64,000 bases of DNA from Acanthaster planci (lineage: Eukaryota; Echinodermata; Asteroidea; Valvatida; Acanthasteridae). Shown here one piece after another: positions 12,421-25,515 of this stretch (its first letter is position 1; each line of letters begins with the position of its first letter). The position numbers were made by a program, and so were the translations under genes. The stretch spans positions 33,152 to 97,151 of the forward strand of contig NW_019091423.1 in NCBI RefSeq assembly GCF_001949145.1. Reading direction: 5' to 3'. Below the pieces are notes generated by a model that saw only the letters and a list, made by a program, of their open reading frames with translations, was not told where the DNA came from and made no database searches.

Positions 12421-14237
12421 AACAACTTTTTGGGCGAGCAATGTGGTTGGCACAAACACTGAAGCTACATATACCGGTTCTAGTACATGTAGGTAAAATT
12501 TTCCTGCAGTGGTGTTTCTGAGGCAGGGGAATCTACGTGGCACGTATTGATTCTGAACAACATTACGAGGGTGATTTATTGATAATTGCAAACTGATAGT
12601 GATACATTAACTTTAATATTTAACAATGCACAGTTATTGTCAAGCCCATTGCTGTGGCTAATAACTAGCATACTCATACGTATCAGATTAGAAAACTGAT
12701 AAATGAACTCAGAAATGACTGAATGGCTATTCCACTGCTGTTGGGTTGGCAATGTAATGACCCTTAATTGGGTGCCAATTTCAACAAGGCGGCTTTGATA
12801 TTAAACCAAAAAGGAGAAGGGCTGCCCTACAGGCCCCAAGGAAGCAGCAAAATATACAATGTAGAACTTTACATTGCCGGGGAGAATAATGAAACATTCA
12901 TTAGGCAAGGTGGATGTTGGGCCAGCTGGCAACTTCACAAAAAGGTTTTCCTGCCTTGTTCTCAAATTATAATTAATTCCATGTGAAAGTTTGAAAAGCC
13001 TCATGAAAAGAAAACTGAGAAAGGCACAAATAATTACTTGTGATACATACTGGTGAAGGAATCTGTGAAGATGTGGGAGAATTGTCCTCCCCCCCTATGT
13101 AAGGTCCTTTCTTTCTATTAATACATGTAGCTTGCAGTAAGAATGACATGATACCAAGCAAACAGCTATATTTTGTACACCAATACCACCAGTAGTTTGA
13201 ATGGTTCATGCTGAGTTACACTCTATATACATGTATGTACATGTTCATGTAAGTGGTAAGATTTTGTATGCCAGCGACACCAGTAACGGACCAGCACAGT
13301 GCTTTATGCATCGGTTGATGGAGAAGTTTGAAATATAAGCAGCTACATAAAAGAATACACTTACATGTACACCTGTAACCAGTTTTGTCATTTCTTAAAA
13401 ATTAGCATCTTCTATTTGCAGTAATGCAAAATGAACAACCTTAATTTAGCAATCCCCTCAACAGTCAGGTGATGAAAACCTGTTCCATAATGAAAACTGT
13501 CAGTAATGAGCAATGGCTTTCAATGTGCAGCAGTTTGATTGCTGATGTAAATATAATAAGGGGTACGGTTCAATGTAAATGCCCTTGAGAGATTTTTCTA
13601 ATATCTCCATCGATCCATGATCAAAGCACGGTGTGCTTACATGCAGTAACACATTTACTGCGTGTCCGCTGTATGTCCAGTGCTAACGGGTGGGCCTACT
13701 ATTAGTATTCTGCATCCAATATTTGCATAAATTTGCATATGCGTAACACTTCAAAACCACAAACATCGAGTGATTAGTGTCAAGTACAATTGGTGTCTAA
13801 TGAATTATTTGTACAGTTTGCTGTTGGTATAAACAAGTCATTCAAAACTTGCTTGCAAAATCTATGTTATTACAAGTATTTCTATCTTGGGCACAGTCAG
13901 TTGGAGATACAGCTTTTGGAGACATCATGAGGCATCATATTACAGACATCTATGATTCCTGTGCAAAGTTAAGGGTTGGAAAGTCAGAGTGGTTGGCGCC
14001 ATCTGACGTGTTTAGGGTTCGTGGCTGAATATGTCCCCTCCTGCATACAGGAATCTCCTTCACCCTCTCTCTCACCAATGGTACTACTTTTTTTCTGAAG
14101 AAATTACCCAAGCCACGCCCACTTCATTACATGTAACATTGAATTCCACTCCAACTGTCAGCATTTTATGCATTTTGGTACTGTGGAAACATTGATGGCT
14201 TGTTTCTTTTTTTGGAGAAAAAACGATATATTGTGTT

Positions 14238-14693
14238 GTGAGATTGTGCAGTGTTGCGTAATTTTCTTTTGTTCCTGAAACTGGCCCAGTGCGCAGTGTC
14301 TTTTCAAATGCGGCCAGATTAGAATGCAGTGGTATTGCATTGCTCAACACTGGAGTGCTGGAGCGCTTTTGTCATAATCTGTTCACACTGAATGCCACAA
14401 ATAGTGGTATACTGTTTCAAAACAATGCTGGATTACCTGTGCTATTGACTACTGAAAAAATATTAATTTAGGTTTTTTGCCCTGCCCAACGTGTATTTTA
14501 ACACTGTGTGCTCAGTGTATGCCCCTGAAGGCTTGTGTAAAAACCACAAGCGTAAAAAAATATTGGCAATTCCCAGCAGCCCGGTCTTTTGTTCCGAGTA
14601 CGGTCTTTTGTTAGAAGTCCAATTTTGGGTGCCCCAGCTATGCGTACAAACCTAAGGTCGCCGGTACCAGGCACCCCTGCATGAAGTAGTTAA
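14238..14693 (+). mobile_element. piggyBac-like MITE, copy A (left end lost)
   Basis: This segment aligns with the copies at 38621-39210 and 51253-51776 from about the word GAGATTGTG onward. It shares TCTTTTCAA, the GTGGTATACTGTTTCAAAAC block, the spaced words GGTCTTTTGTT, and the right end, which closes on GTAGTTAA at 14686-14693. I cannot find the left terminus, so this copy is truncated or badly diverged there. It has no transposase. Confidence 0.75.
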
Positions 14694-17225
14694 GGGTGAC
14701 GGGGCACCCAATCTTTACAGAGATGGGTACCTGCTTCCAAAAATACCCACAAACACACAGGCCTAATTGCTTTACATCATGCTTGCATATGCACACACTA
14801 AGCTTTTACCACTGGCAATAGTAAACCCAACTGGGAACCTCTAAGGGCCTTTTCACATTTGGCCCCAAAATAAATACAAATAGGAATTTGTGACGTCATA
14901 TCAAATGTGACACTGTGAATTTAAGCCAATCTTAACCGAGATGTCAAAACTATGGCTAACCTTGCTTTGGAACACGTATAGGGGATAAACATGCTCACAG
15001 ATTCAACCTGTTCCAATACACACTATGCACACCACAAATGCATGACAAAAGACATTAATCATGAAGCAGGTAAATATTGGCAGTCAACCATTCGCTGCAG
15101 AGAGAACTGTAGTGAGTAGTAAGCCAAACATTGGTGCTGCATGCGTACAAAGTGAATAGCAAGTTCCCTAGACCACTCACACTGACATACATGTTTCTGG
15201 CATACTGAAAGCACATCCCTCTGAATGTGAAACCTAGGCGGTGGTTTTTGTCATGTTCTGTATTTGGGAAATGTTTAAATTAGATTAAGGAAGAACAACT
15301 TTCTCCCTGTGTTAGTGCTGTACTGTTCCTCTATATGCAGTGGCACAATCCTGCTGCTACCTGTATGCTGCTCAAAAAACAGTTACGTGTACATGTAGGT
15401 ACTGATTTTCCCCAAAGAATAAATTGTTACCAAAGTACAAATAATATCAAATGCCTACCTGGCAACTGCTAAGCATTCACAAATTCATATATACGGTATG
15501 TCAGGTACAATGTTGAACAAGACCAAGATGTCTTACCCAAAAGAAAAATAGAGTTGACTTCTCTCAGTCGGCAGAACACAAGTTCTTTCAACGTGAATGT
15601 ACACACTTGTGCTTTTGTGATGACAAAATGCTACAATACAACTAGCGATGAACTCCTTCAAAGCTGTTAACAAATCTGGCCTTGTTGAGTCTGTCCCATG
15701 GGTTGTGGCTGGTCCATTATGAACTGCGCTCACTGCATCACTGTTGAAGACACCAAGCCCGCCGCAACCTTGTGAAATCAAACACCACAGGTCTATTCAA
15801 AATTGACGGCCCCGAGAACTGAGGCGGTACCGGAGACAGTTTTTGAATCTTCAGGAATATATGATCTGAGAGAAGACGAAAACAAGAAAATACTGCCACG
15901 AAGTCACCGCACAGCGGGGAAATAGGTGGAAATGAATATTCCAGGGCTTTGATCAGTGAAAGATGAATGGGTCAAGTTCCAGGCTTTTCTGCCAGATCCA
16001 TCAGAGTCCGAAGAATGAAAGTGATCTGCGAGAGTAGGCCTTCTCCTTCAAAAATCAATCACAGCATACATAAATGCAGCTCTTGCTCAAGACTCGTCTG
16101 AATGAAAGCTTTACTTGAGTCGATTGACTTGCTCCTAGTCACTCCCTTAAACAAAATTGCCAAGCTACGAATTACTACAAATAGGGTCCAGAAATCCTGT
16201 TGATGTCTGAAAGCAGATCTAACAGTAAAAACACAAACATCAAATCATATTGCATGTATGCAAGCATTTCAGAAATGAATTTTCAATTTATTGAAATTTC
16301 AATTTAATGATGATGAGACTAGGCCAAATCTAGTCTGCACACTTGACATTTATCGCGCACGCTCATTACAAGAAGCCTCAGGTAAGGTGCCCTGGTCGAA
16401 CCTCGCCATCCATAGCAGCCAGCCATTCGTGTGTACAATGCAGAGGGAGGTGCCGGCAAAGAGAGGGGAGTGGAGGGGAGAAAAAAAAAGATGAAAATGA
16501 GGGTTACAGGGGAATGCAGGGTATTAATCCTCACTTGCAAATGCTAATTGAATTTGCCTTGAGTATCGCTGTCTGGGTAGAGTGCAGGGAGTTGGTACAT
16601 GGATGGTTACTGGACGCTGAGGCCATGTGTACACTATAGAGTCGACCCACAATATCTAATCCGTGTTAAATGGGCCATGACGTCAATTCCCAATGCTCCT
16701 CCTGGCACGCTTACTAAATTTCCTTAAATACCTTACAAGGCTATACACTTTGGTGAGAAAATGAAACCAGGTCCCTTACAAAAATGTTCACTTGGTAAAG
16801 CAAGGAGAAAGACACCAAACAAGAGGTGTGGGCCCCCAAACGTAGATCTCCATCAAAAAGGACAACAAAACTACTGTTTGCAGGCTAAACTGACAAAAAT
16901 CACAAACGTGTTCCTTGCGCACTTCTGGAACTGTAACTGCAACTACAGAAATGGCAACAACTATTTCAAGTCAGCTTTGCCAACCCACTGTACATGTAAG
17001 TACCTCTGTTGCACTGTGGGATATGATATGAAAATCTGTAAGTTATACATGTATTTGACAATTACACACTTGTGATAAAAATGTTTTTTCATAATTACCA
17101 ATTTACAGCCTCCACTTGGAATTTGATTGGAGATACACTCTTGTTTGCATGCAAGTACATGTATGTGCATGTGACCAAGCCATGGCCTGTGATTCCGGAT
17201 TCTTACTGTTGGAGCATCTTGAAAT

Positions 17226-17737
17226 CTGTAGTTGTTTTTCTATAAAAAGCACCTCTAAGGAAAACATGTTTTCTCTGATTTTATCTGTTCAAACACATGT
17301 GGAGCATCCTAATTAAATGCAGTGTCATTTGTCTTCAGAGCAAACAATGCATGTACGTGTACATGTACATGTACATGTACATGTACATGCAGCCATTGGC
17401 ATGCACAAGGGTTTATCCACTACGAACACAGGGCCAGGGTTCCCCTCAGTTTTCTGTTTTCATACAGTGCATGTATGTGTAGCCATTGTCATGCACAAGG
17501 TTTATCCACTATGAACACAGAGCGAGGGTATGTTCCCCTTGTTTTCTGTTTTCTCGAAATGACGCAATCTACATTCATTAGTCGCATCTTGGCACGAACA
17601 CAAAAACAGAACTTTGAGCTCTGAAGACAAATGACACTGTGTTCGATTTGGATGCTTCCATATTTATTTGAACAGAGAAAACATCCGAGAAAACATGTTT
17701 TCCTTAGGGGTGCTTTTCAAAATAACACAAAAACTGC
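17226..17737. mobile_element. 0.5-kb foldback element with ACATGT core
   Basis: Two inverted arms of roughly 100-115 bases lie at about 17226-17343 and 17612-17737. They share GAAAACATGTTTTCTC, GCATCC and CAGTGTCATTTGTCTTCAGAG in opposite orientation. Between them are a (GTACAT)n run at 17349-17391 and two direct copies of a ~70-base sequence containing TTTATCCACTA, starting near 17392 and 17481. No coding capacity and no clear target-site duplication were seen, so the superfamily is not assigned. Confidence 0.85.
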
Positions 17738-18759
17738 ACCAAGAGGGTGATTATGCTACAGACCCTATCTATACTGAATCAAATGAAATCAGTTGTAAAT
17801 TATGCTGTATTGAGATGTTTCTCTATTGGGTAAGTTTTAACCATTTTAATGGCACTGTTAAAAGGTCCTTGCAATGCAAGATTTTTAATACAGACATTAA
17901 AAATACAACTTTTTCACCCAATTAACCTTATTTTTAATGTTTGTTTTGCTATTTAACATTTTTTGCACCTTTGTCATTTTCATGCCGGTGAGAATTTATA
18001 TTCATGAGTAAGTCTGTGATTTCATTCTGGGCAAAAACTGCACTACTACATTAATTCTTACACATAAAACTACTGAAATTTGTGATACTTTGCCGTCCTG
18101 TAGGTAAAGTTCCTTTTCTTTAGGGATTTGTTAGAGGGAATGAACATGGCAATAAGCCAATGAGCAATACTTGTGAAAGAATTTTTTTTCGGTGAACAAA
18201 TCTTGGGTTCACAATTTGAAGGGAAAAACATATAAATTGAAGAATGTTTCCGTGAGTGTTTCCGTGAGCAACAGCACTCTGAGTTCTACAGAAAAGCATG
18301 GACAATTCGAAATGTTTTTACACTTCAACCATCAAAACAGTGTCAAATAGTTTTCATCCATATTGGACAGGAGTACGTACAGAGGAGAGAAGTAAAGAAA
18401 ACTGATTAGTCCAACAGACACTTGACACCTGCTTAAAGTAACCCACATACATGTACATATGAATTTTTGAACTTCATTTTTAAAACAAAGGGACTGATCT
18501 CTATGCGTCTTCTTTCATCTACGAGAAACACATGTATTTTAATCACACTTTTTTCACGTACTGTGTGCTCAACAGAAATCATAATATTCTGATCTAACAA
18601 GGGTCTTATTGTGGGAATCATGTGAGCCTGTGAGGTGGTGTCATCTTCTCAATGAAGGTGCTGGACGAGTCATACTTCCAATACAAAGACAAAAGTCTGT
18701 TTTGACACCTCTCTTGTGTTGGGGGGGGGCATCGGGTAGGGGAAAAGCCCTGAACAGGA

Positions 18760-18777
18760 GGGAAGGGAGGGGTGGGG
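18760..18777 (+). other. Perfect G-quadruplex motif
   Basis: The stretch reads GGGAAGGGAGGGGTGGGG, four G-runs with loops of 2, 1 and 1 bases, which meets the usual intramolecular quadruplex pattern. Another run of at least nine G lies just upstream near 18720. The G-rich strand is the template strand of the minus-strand gene, so the motif would form in DNA and not in its pre-mRNA. Confidence 0.8.
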
Positions 18778-20427
18778 CCGCTCTAAGTTACAAGTACATG
18801 TATATCATTATTTCTGAAACCTGAAAACACTTTGTATCTACCGGTAACTAGAATAACTGTCAAGAAATTCCTTGAGTAAAACTTAGTATCCAGGAAACCA
18901 CTTAAACCTACAATGACACAAGTACCGGTACATAAGACTGTGACAAATGGATTTGGGGATATCAGTAACACACAGTTTCAGTGTGGGTCAGAAAAACAAT
19001 CGCTCTTACACAGGAAACCGACAACAAAAATGATATAACACATGTACACATGAACATAGGCCTATTGATTTAGTTTCCCTGGGCAGAACCTTGTGGGTTT
19101 TCATTTCCCTTAGGCCACAAACATCAACTCTAGCTGACACTGTACATCTATTTTTAGTCATGCATACAGTTCCACTGTTCAAAAATAAACTTGTCAAATG
19201 ATGATTCTGGGAAATATTTCCTTAGTTTTAAAAACACTAACACATCCTTTCCATGACGTCTTCCCCTGTCGCTGCATCCCCACAGCAGGTAGACTAATTC
19301 ACCAAACATGTCAGTGTGGTGTTCATTTTTTAACCTAAATGGGATCTTTGCAGGAGTGATTTGGTCTATATTTGGTGAGAACTCTCATCCATCGACAGAA
19401 AAAAAAAGACACACACACACATAAAAAGAAAATGATCATAAGAGACACTAGGATATCTAAGGACCTCAGAGATTTGAAGACTAATGACAACAAACCCTCT
19501 GGTGGATCAGAAAACTGTGAATGAGGATAACTCTTCTCCCTCTCTACCCTAAGACACAACCCTATTTTCCACAGTGACGTCAAGACCCTGTGAATACAGT
19601 GCCAGCTTTCTGGGAAGGCATCATAGTCGGCGTGCCCCTCACTAAACTGGAGCAGCAACAGACGTCATGTTGCCGAGCTTTTTTTTTTTCACGTGTGCCT
19701 TTTCAGAGTGTATGGCTGGCTGGGATTGCAAGTACCTGAGGGGGGACCTTAGGTTATCTTACAAACCTCCAGGGTTTGCAAGTCCTGCATGTAAATGGAA
19801 ATTTGTTAAAGGTTACACGTTACACGCTTCATTTGTTGAAACTAAGGGGCTATAAAAAAAAAATCAATCATTAGAATGACTACGAGAGGTGCAATTTCAA
19901 GAAAGACAAACATTTACAAGCTTACGGGGATAACATCTCATGGTAAACATTCAAATGCTAATGTAGTACATGCATTCCAAACCAAATAAAATGTACTTTG
20001 AGAATATTTGTCAGAAATGAATTGCAATGAATTTCGGTTATTGCCAAATCTCAAAATGTATTAAAAGTAAACTCCATTCAAGTGATTTGAAAATGCAAAT
20101 AGGAAATAAGTTACCAAAACAAACAAATACTGAACGTGCAAGTCAGAAATAGCTTGAGCTGCTTTTTTGTCACGCTTGTGTTTACACAATGAAACCATCA
20201 TGCACAATAGAGATCAATAGGAACCTGGTCATCTGTATAGCATCTGTTCTCATCAAGGTGGCTGACTGAGTGATACATCAAACTAAAGACAGTGATTTGA
20301 TCATTTTACTGCAAACTGTAACAAACTTATTGACAAATTAACCTAAAGACTCATTTTGTATGTTGATGGAATTTCACAATGGAGAGACTGTACTGGTTGG
20401 CTCTGACAATGCCAATCAGGATTCTAC

Positions 20428-20543
20428 AATCCTGGACCAAATTGTTGGGACACTTGTCAATAGCCATACCCTTTGCAGGTCCCCTCACTCCCACGGTCAA
20501 TGTTGCCATCTCGAGCTGGAGTGCAGACTGTGCAGTGAGACCC
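20428..20543. repeat. Dispersed repeat, copy 1 of a direct pair
   Basis: This ~116-base segment is repeated in the same orientation at 21318-21432. Shared words include CAATCCTGGAC, TGTCAATAG, TACCCTTT, CATCTCGAGCTGGAG and GCAGTGAGACC. I do not recognise the family; no terminal repeats or Pol III boxes are evident. Confidence 0.8.
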
Positions 20544-21317
20544 AACATTGAGAGGGGGGCCAGGGATGGGGGGGGAGGTTCAACAAGATTTGGCCAGGAT
20601 TATCTGAATTGGTTCGAGGTTGTACATACATGTGCATATACAGTACCATGTCGTTTTGCATGTGCATTCTAGTGTTGTTCGTGGAAAACATAAACTGGCA
20701 GAAGGTGTACACGTTTTTGGACAAACTGTACAAGTAAAAGAGATAGGAAGATAAATATCAATTGTGTATTGTGAGCGTACAATCACAACTATTTTGTAGG
20801 GGTTCAACATATGTAGTGCACCCATGGTATTTTGGCCCATAACTGTTCAAAATTGATGTGTTTCAGAATTTGAAAGGCCCACTCAGGTACACAAAAAACT
20901 TACAATCCTGTGGGGTTTTTGTCATTTCAAAATTCCGTTATTTGGAATTATTGACAAGAAAAAATGCAACAACGATCCATCAAAAACCCAAAAAGAAAGG
21001 AACTGAGAGACTCTAATTCTTGAATGATTTGTTGTGGCTCACCGCTGTTATTGTGTCAAGTATATCGCACCTGTGCCACATTTTTGAGGGCATGCTTCGC
21101 GTTGTGTTCCGTGAAAGTGAAGAAATGCAATCGTTACAATTTTGTCTTTGATAATTCACAAACATTTTGTGCGCTATTGGCTCAGTGTCCCTTAAACTTC
21201 AGCTTGAGATCTAGAGTCATTCAATTCTCTTCTCCTATCCACAATATCCAAGGATATACAGTTAGCAGGCCTTCTGTATACACGTTTAAATGTTTAATAG
21301 GCATGTTTAAACTCAGA

Positions 21318-21432
21318 CAATCCTGGACAAAAGTACTGGGCCACCTGTCAATAGTCGTACCCTTTCCAGATTTCCCATTCCCCTGGCCAATGTCATCATC
21401 TCGAGCTGGAGCGCAGACCGCGCAGTGAGACC
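21318..21432. repeat. Dispersed repeat, copy 2 of a direct pair
   Basis: This is the second copy of the unit at 20428-20543, in the same orientation and about 0.9 kb away, with roughly three quarters identity by eye. The spacing and divergence suggest two separate old insertions or an old segmental duplication. Confidence 0.8.
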
Positions 21433-21554
21433 ATTTATTCATTTAATGCAGTGTTAAAGACATTTTTTCCTCCTGATTGGTGAGGATCATAATCAAAGTT
21501 CGTTTTTTTTTCCATTTGGTGACAACAAAATTGCTACTGAAGGCTGGAAAACTG

Positions 21555-21640
21555 CTCACTGGCTGAGACATCAGCACTCACAAGCAGATGGTGGGTTCCA
21601 GTCACACCCAAGCAAGGTTGTATTTTCTTCTTTTGGGTTC
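21555..21640 (+). mobile_element. Possible decayed tRNA-derived SINE fragment
   Basis: CTGGCTGAGA resembles a tRNA box A (consensus TGGCNNAGTGG). About 35 bases on, GGGTTCCAGTCACACCC resembles a T-arm with a mutated box B. It is followed by CCAAGCAAGGTTGTATTTTC, close to the sequence after the box B at 23575-23585. The signals are degenerate and the ends are unclear. Confidence 0.35.
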
Positions 21641-23501
21641 TGGCAGAACATGGGGCATTCAGTACTCAATTCATAGCAATAAAGGTTGAAAACTCACTAT
21701 GAAAGATGAATCCAATACATGTTGTACATGGTCATCTGAATGAATTTCCCCGTAGGTTCAGAGACTGACAACACAGTCAGTCTACAACACATGCGTTAAT
21801 GCGGTCAAATCCTGAAATTTACGTGCAGGGCAAACCGTGTGGTTTTAGCCACGAGAATTGCATGATAAAACATGAGAGTGATTCCATTTTTGGTCAATAT
21901 TTCATCCTTTGTGGTTTGCTGTACAAATGTACTACATGTATGTATGTTTTGGGTTGGCTGTTCAGGGATGTTGATGGGCTAATTACTGGGCAATGACTAC
22001 TGGGTGTAGGAACTGGACTTAACTTAATGAATATTCAAGCCGGGAGGGGGGAGTCCAGGCATGGAGTGCTTGAATGCTGGTCCACTCATACCCATGCCAA
22101 CTCATACACTGACCAACTCGAATGAGTTCCGACTCATATGCCAACTCGTACGCCAAATAGGCCTATACACATTTTCCCAGTTCTGGATTGCAAAAATGAT
22201 TCAGTCTGACAGCAGCTCAAATTCCAAATTCCCCCCAAAATAAATAATGATCTTTTTTTTATTTAGGGGAACGACAGAAGTACATGTAACAACACCTTTT
22301 CTAGTACAGGATCCATTTATCTACCGGTAAGTTCTGGATTACTTCAAACTTTCTTCATGCATAAAAAGTACTCAAGCTAAAAAAAACTGTGACCACTGTA
22401 ACGGTGACAGGTTGATTCTGCACAATGAAACATTCCAGTCAACTTGTGTCAATTTCGACATGATTGTTTTGGCTACACAATGACCCACGGATTACATCTC
22501 CCACGTCACACTGCTGAAAAACCCATTATGTTACCTACAAATCTGTCACACGCGTGTATCGAGTTCATCACATAATGTGTCTCATGCACAAAAAAACTGT
22601 GCCTTCACCCACCTGGAAAAAATACAGCATAAGAATGCCTAAGATGTCCCAGAATATGAATGTATTCATTCATTCCTGGTAACACTGGGTTGTGGCAATG
22701 TTGTCAAGTCGTAGCTTTCGCTCTCTTTGTGATGCAAAATTCCTCATTTCGAAAGAAAATTATCCTTTGCATTTTTACATCTTTTCCACAACAGATTCTC
22801 TGAAATACAGCATGAAATAGAAGATATACAATTCATTTCTTCATAAATCACACTAGTTAGCCAACCAACTGTATAAAACTTGGAAAATCTGCCAAATTCT
22901 GCATACTGCTGCAGCGCATTAAATATGCATTAGACAGGCCACTAGTCGGAAGCTCACGTATATTGAGCATGTAAACAAAACGACTTCTGTGTGCCCTGCG
23001 GAGACCATATAGATTTGCAAGTATGTGCCCTACAAAATCAATGGAACTACATGTAGTGTGACCACTTTGTGTCCACATTTCTCAGCCAACTTTGTGACAC
23101 ACTTGTTCCCACAGATGAAAGCAGGACATTTCAATCGCTCATGTATAGCAGATGCTGAATGAGGAAGAAAGCGGGGCAGACAGAGGTAAAGTTTCAGCAA
23201 CAAGCCTTGTCAGAATGGTCTTCATGATATCCAGGTTAATGTGCTTTTTACAGGTGGAAACTTCTCCCATCGTACCTGTGGTAATACAATACTCTTCTGG
23301 AAATCAATCATTGCCTGGACTTGACGAGAAAGAAATTGGACGTGATGTTCCTCCTCATTGTTCAGTTACAGACTGAACATGTCCAACGAGACGTTTTTGT
23401 CTTCAAATCCATCAACGGGACACTGACCTTAACAAAATGATGGGACATTATCTACTGGGATGTCTACATGTACATGTAGGTTGGTAATAACTTGTCCTGC
23501 T

Positions 23502-23715
23502 CATGTCTATGTTTGCAAGGTGTATTTTTGCGTTGGGGAGATGTTAATTTCTATAACGCGTTTTGCCCGTCGTGGGTTCGAGTCCCACCCAAGTAAGCTT
23601 GTGACTTTTTTCGCAAGCTCTCGGATGAGCACTGAGCATACAGTGTTTATTAATATATACGTTGGGTAAGGGCAAAACCCGTTATATACACGTAAATTAA
23701 CATGTCTATGTTTGC
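23502..23715 (+). mobile_element. tRNA-like short element with exact 15-bp target duplication
   Basis: The 15-base word CATGTCTATGTTTGC occurs at 23502-23516 and again at 23701-23715, bracketing a 184-base insert. The insert contains a perfect Pol III box B, GGTTCGAGTCC (23575-23585), inside a T-arm-like GTGGGTTCGAGTCCCACCC. It also has inverted arms: ATGTTAATTTC through TTTTGCCC at 23541-23568 pairs with GGGCAAAACCC through AATTAACAT at 23670-23703. A long exact duplication is typical of LINE-driven retroposition, while inverted arms are more typical of DNA transposons, so the class is uncertain. A related copy is at 61689-61752. Confidence 0.7.
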
Positions 23716-24653
23716 TGATAACCTCTTTTTTATACTATTTTTGTGGAATTCAGTTCTTTACCTTTTTTGGTAGAAAATTTCACTGTGGTTGATTTTAAAA
23801 TATCTCTGGCACACAATTTGCATCTGAACAATTTTATTGTAGAACACAGCATCAGCAGCTCAGACCAGGAGCAACAGAACTAATTTATCTGCATTGAATG
23901 ACATCACACTTTGGCTCATGAAAATCTTCATCAGTATAAAGTTTCTATACATCTATTAATTTAGTGTGGTGATTGGTGTGAGCACATGTACATGTACTGT
24001 TATTATCCAAGGCTTTGTGCATCCTCATAAAAAATGTGAACTCCAAGGGGCTTTCATGGTGCCCTCTGTTGACTCTACCCCAACTTGTTCATCCAGTTGT
24101 AGTCTTTTTCAAGGGCAGTTACATGAAGAGATGATGGGCAGATCAGTTATCTCCATAAAAAAATCCTGAATTCTGAAACTTTTATTCTAGATTAGTCAGT
24201 AAAGCAATCTTTTCTGTTCTTTTCATTTCAAGAACTGTACCCGTGTACCGGTAGCCTTAATAGCCTTTATACACACAAAAGGGATTTGAACCCTCACTCT
24301 GACAAACACTCAAAAAAAAAGTTCAATAAAAAACGACAGAACACTAACTTATTATTCAAAGCATGTGTTTTATTTACATACTTTACTGACATGGAAATGT
24401 GAAAAACGTACATGTACATGCATTCATTCACCAGCAACAGAACGAGGGTTGTAGCTAGGAATAGGTGGATTGTTCAAGTGTTGTAATTAACTAGTTGCAG
24501 TCTAAGCGTATGTAAACTTTTGACCACAAAAGGATGTTTAAGAGTCCAATGATAAGAATGATTCCGTAAGGAGACAAAGTGACCAGAGTTTGTCACTGCA
24601 TGAGAACGAAAAATTCACTATTTGTTTTTTACAATGCCTGATCCGTTATGGGA

Positions 24654-25515
24654 TGGGCCGCGCATAGCATAAACCGCACCCTACAAAAGGTAACAAATTA
24701 AGATTTACAATAAGTGTATTAACCACACCGCTGTATAAGCCACACCACAGTGCCGACGGTGTCCAACCACATATTAAAGTCGCTGCACGTGCCGTATGCC
24801 AAGGTGCCGGTAAATGCACATGTACAGTATTCATTCCCTTGCCTTTCCTCATCTACTGGCAGTGCAACCAAATCTCTTTGTTGAAACCTTCATATCCATT
24901 TGGTTAAATACTGGTACGTTTGCATTCATGATACAGGCTTTTGAACCTTTGTGTACAATTTCAGTGTCGTGAAATTTTGTCCAAATTCAAACAGGTCGGT
25001 ATCCAGAAACTGGGCAAGAATTCAGCTGAGTGTCCCCTAACTTGATGCACTTGAAAAAAATCTCAGAAAATCCCACAAAAACATTCCAAAAGTTCTTTAA
25101 AATTGATAAATTCTAGTAAACCATTATGACCTCCGCTCACATACCTAACTATAAGTTTGTCAACAAAATTATTTGAGGCGCATTTTAAAAGAGTTCATTT
25201 GGCACTTTGGAAAAAACATTGGAAAATCGGGCCAAAACAAAATTTCATCAGAACTTTGTAGCAGGTACAGGAAATCAAGATTTGTGAATCAAGATATGGA
25301 GAGTTTAAATTTTACCTTCTGTGAAATTTGAGGTAAAAATATTGACCCAATAAGACACCGACACAAAAGCGAAAAATTCCAAGTTCCATACGTGGCCCAG
25401 GCTGAGGCACAGCTTCCGTGATTCATTGCATTCTTCAATCTTGCCATGTAAGCTGCCCAGAGTATAAGCCGCAGGGAACTTTTTCAGCATGAGAATCAAT
25501 GCATAAGCAGTGGTC
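24654..25515. repeat. Region with repeated TATAAGCCGC-like words
   Basis: Words such as CATAAACCGCACCCT (near 24667), TATAAGCCACACCAC (near 24735) and TATAAGCCGCAGGG (near 25462) recur at the two ends of this 0.86-kb tract. They may mark an old DNA transposon fragment. I could not pair clean terminal repeats. Confidence 0.3.
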
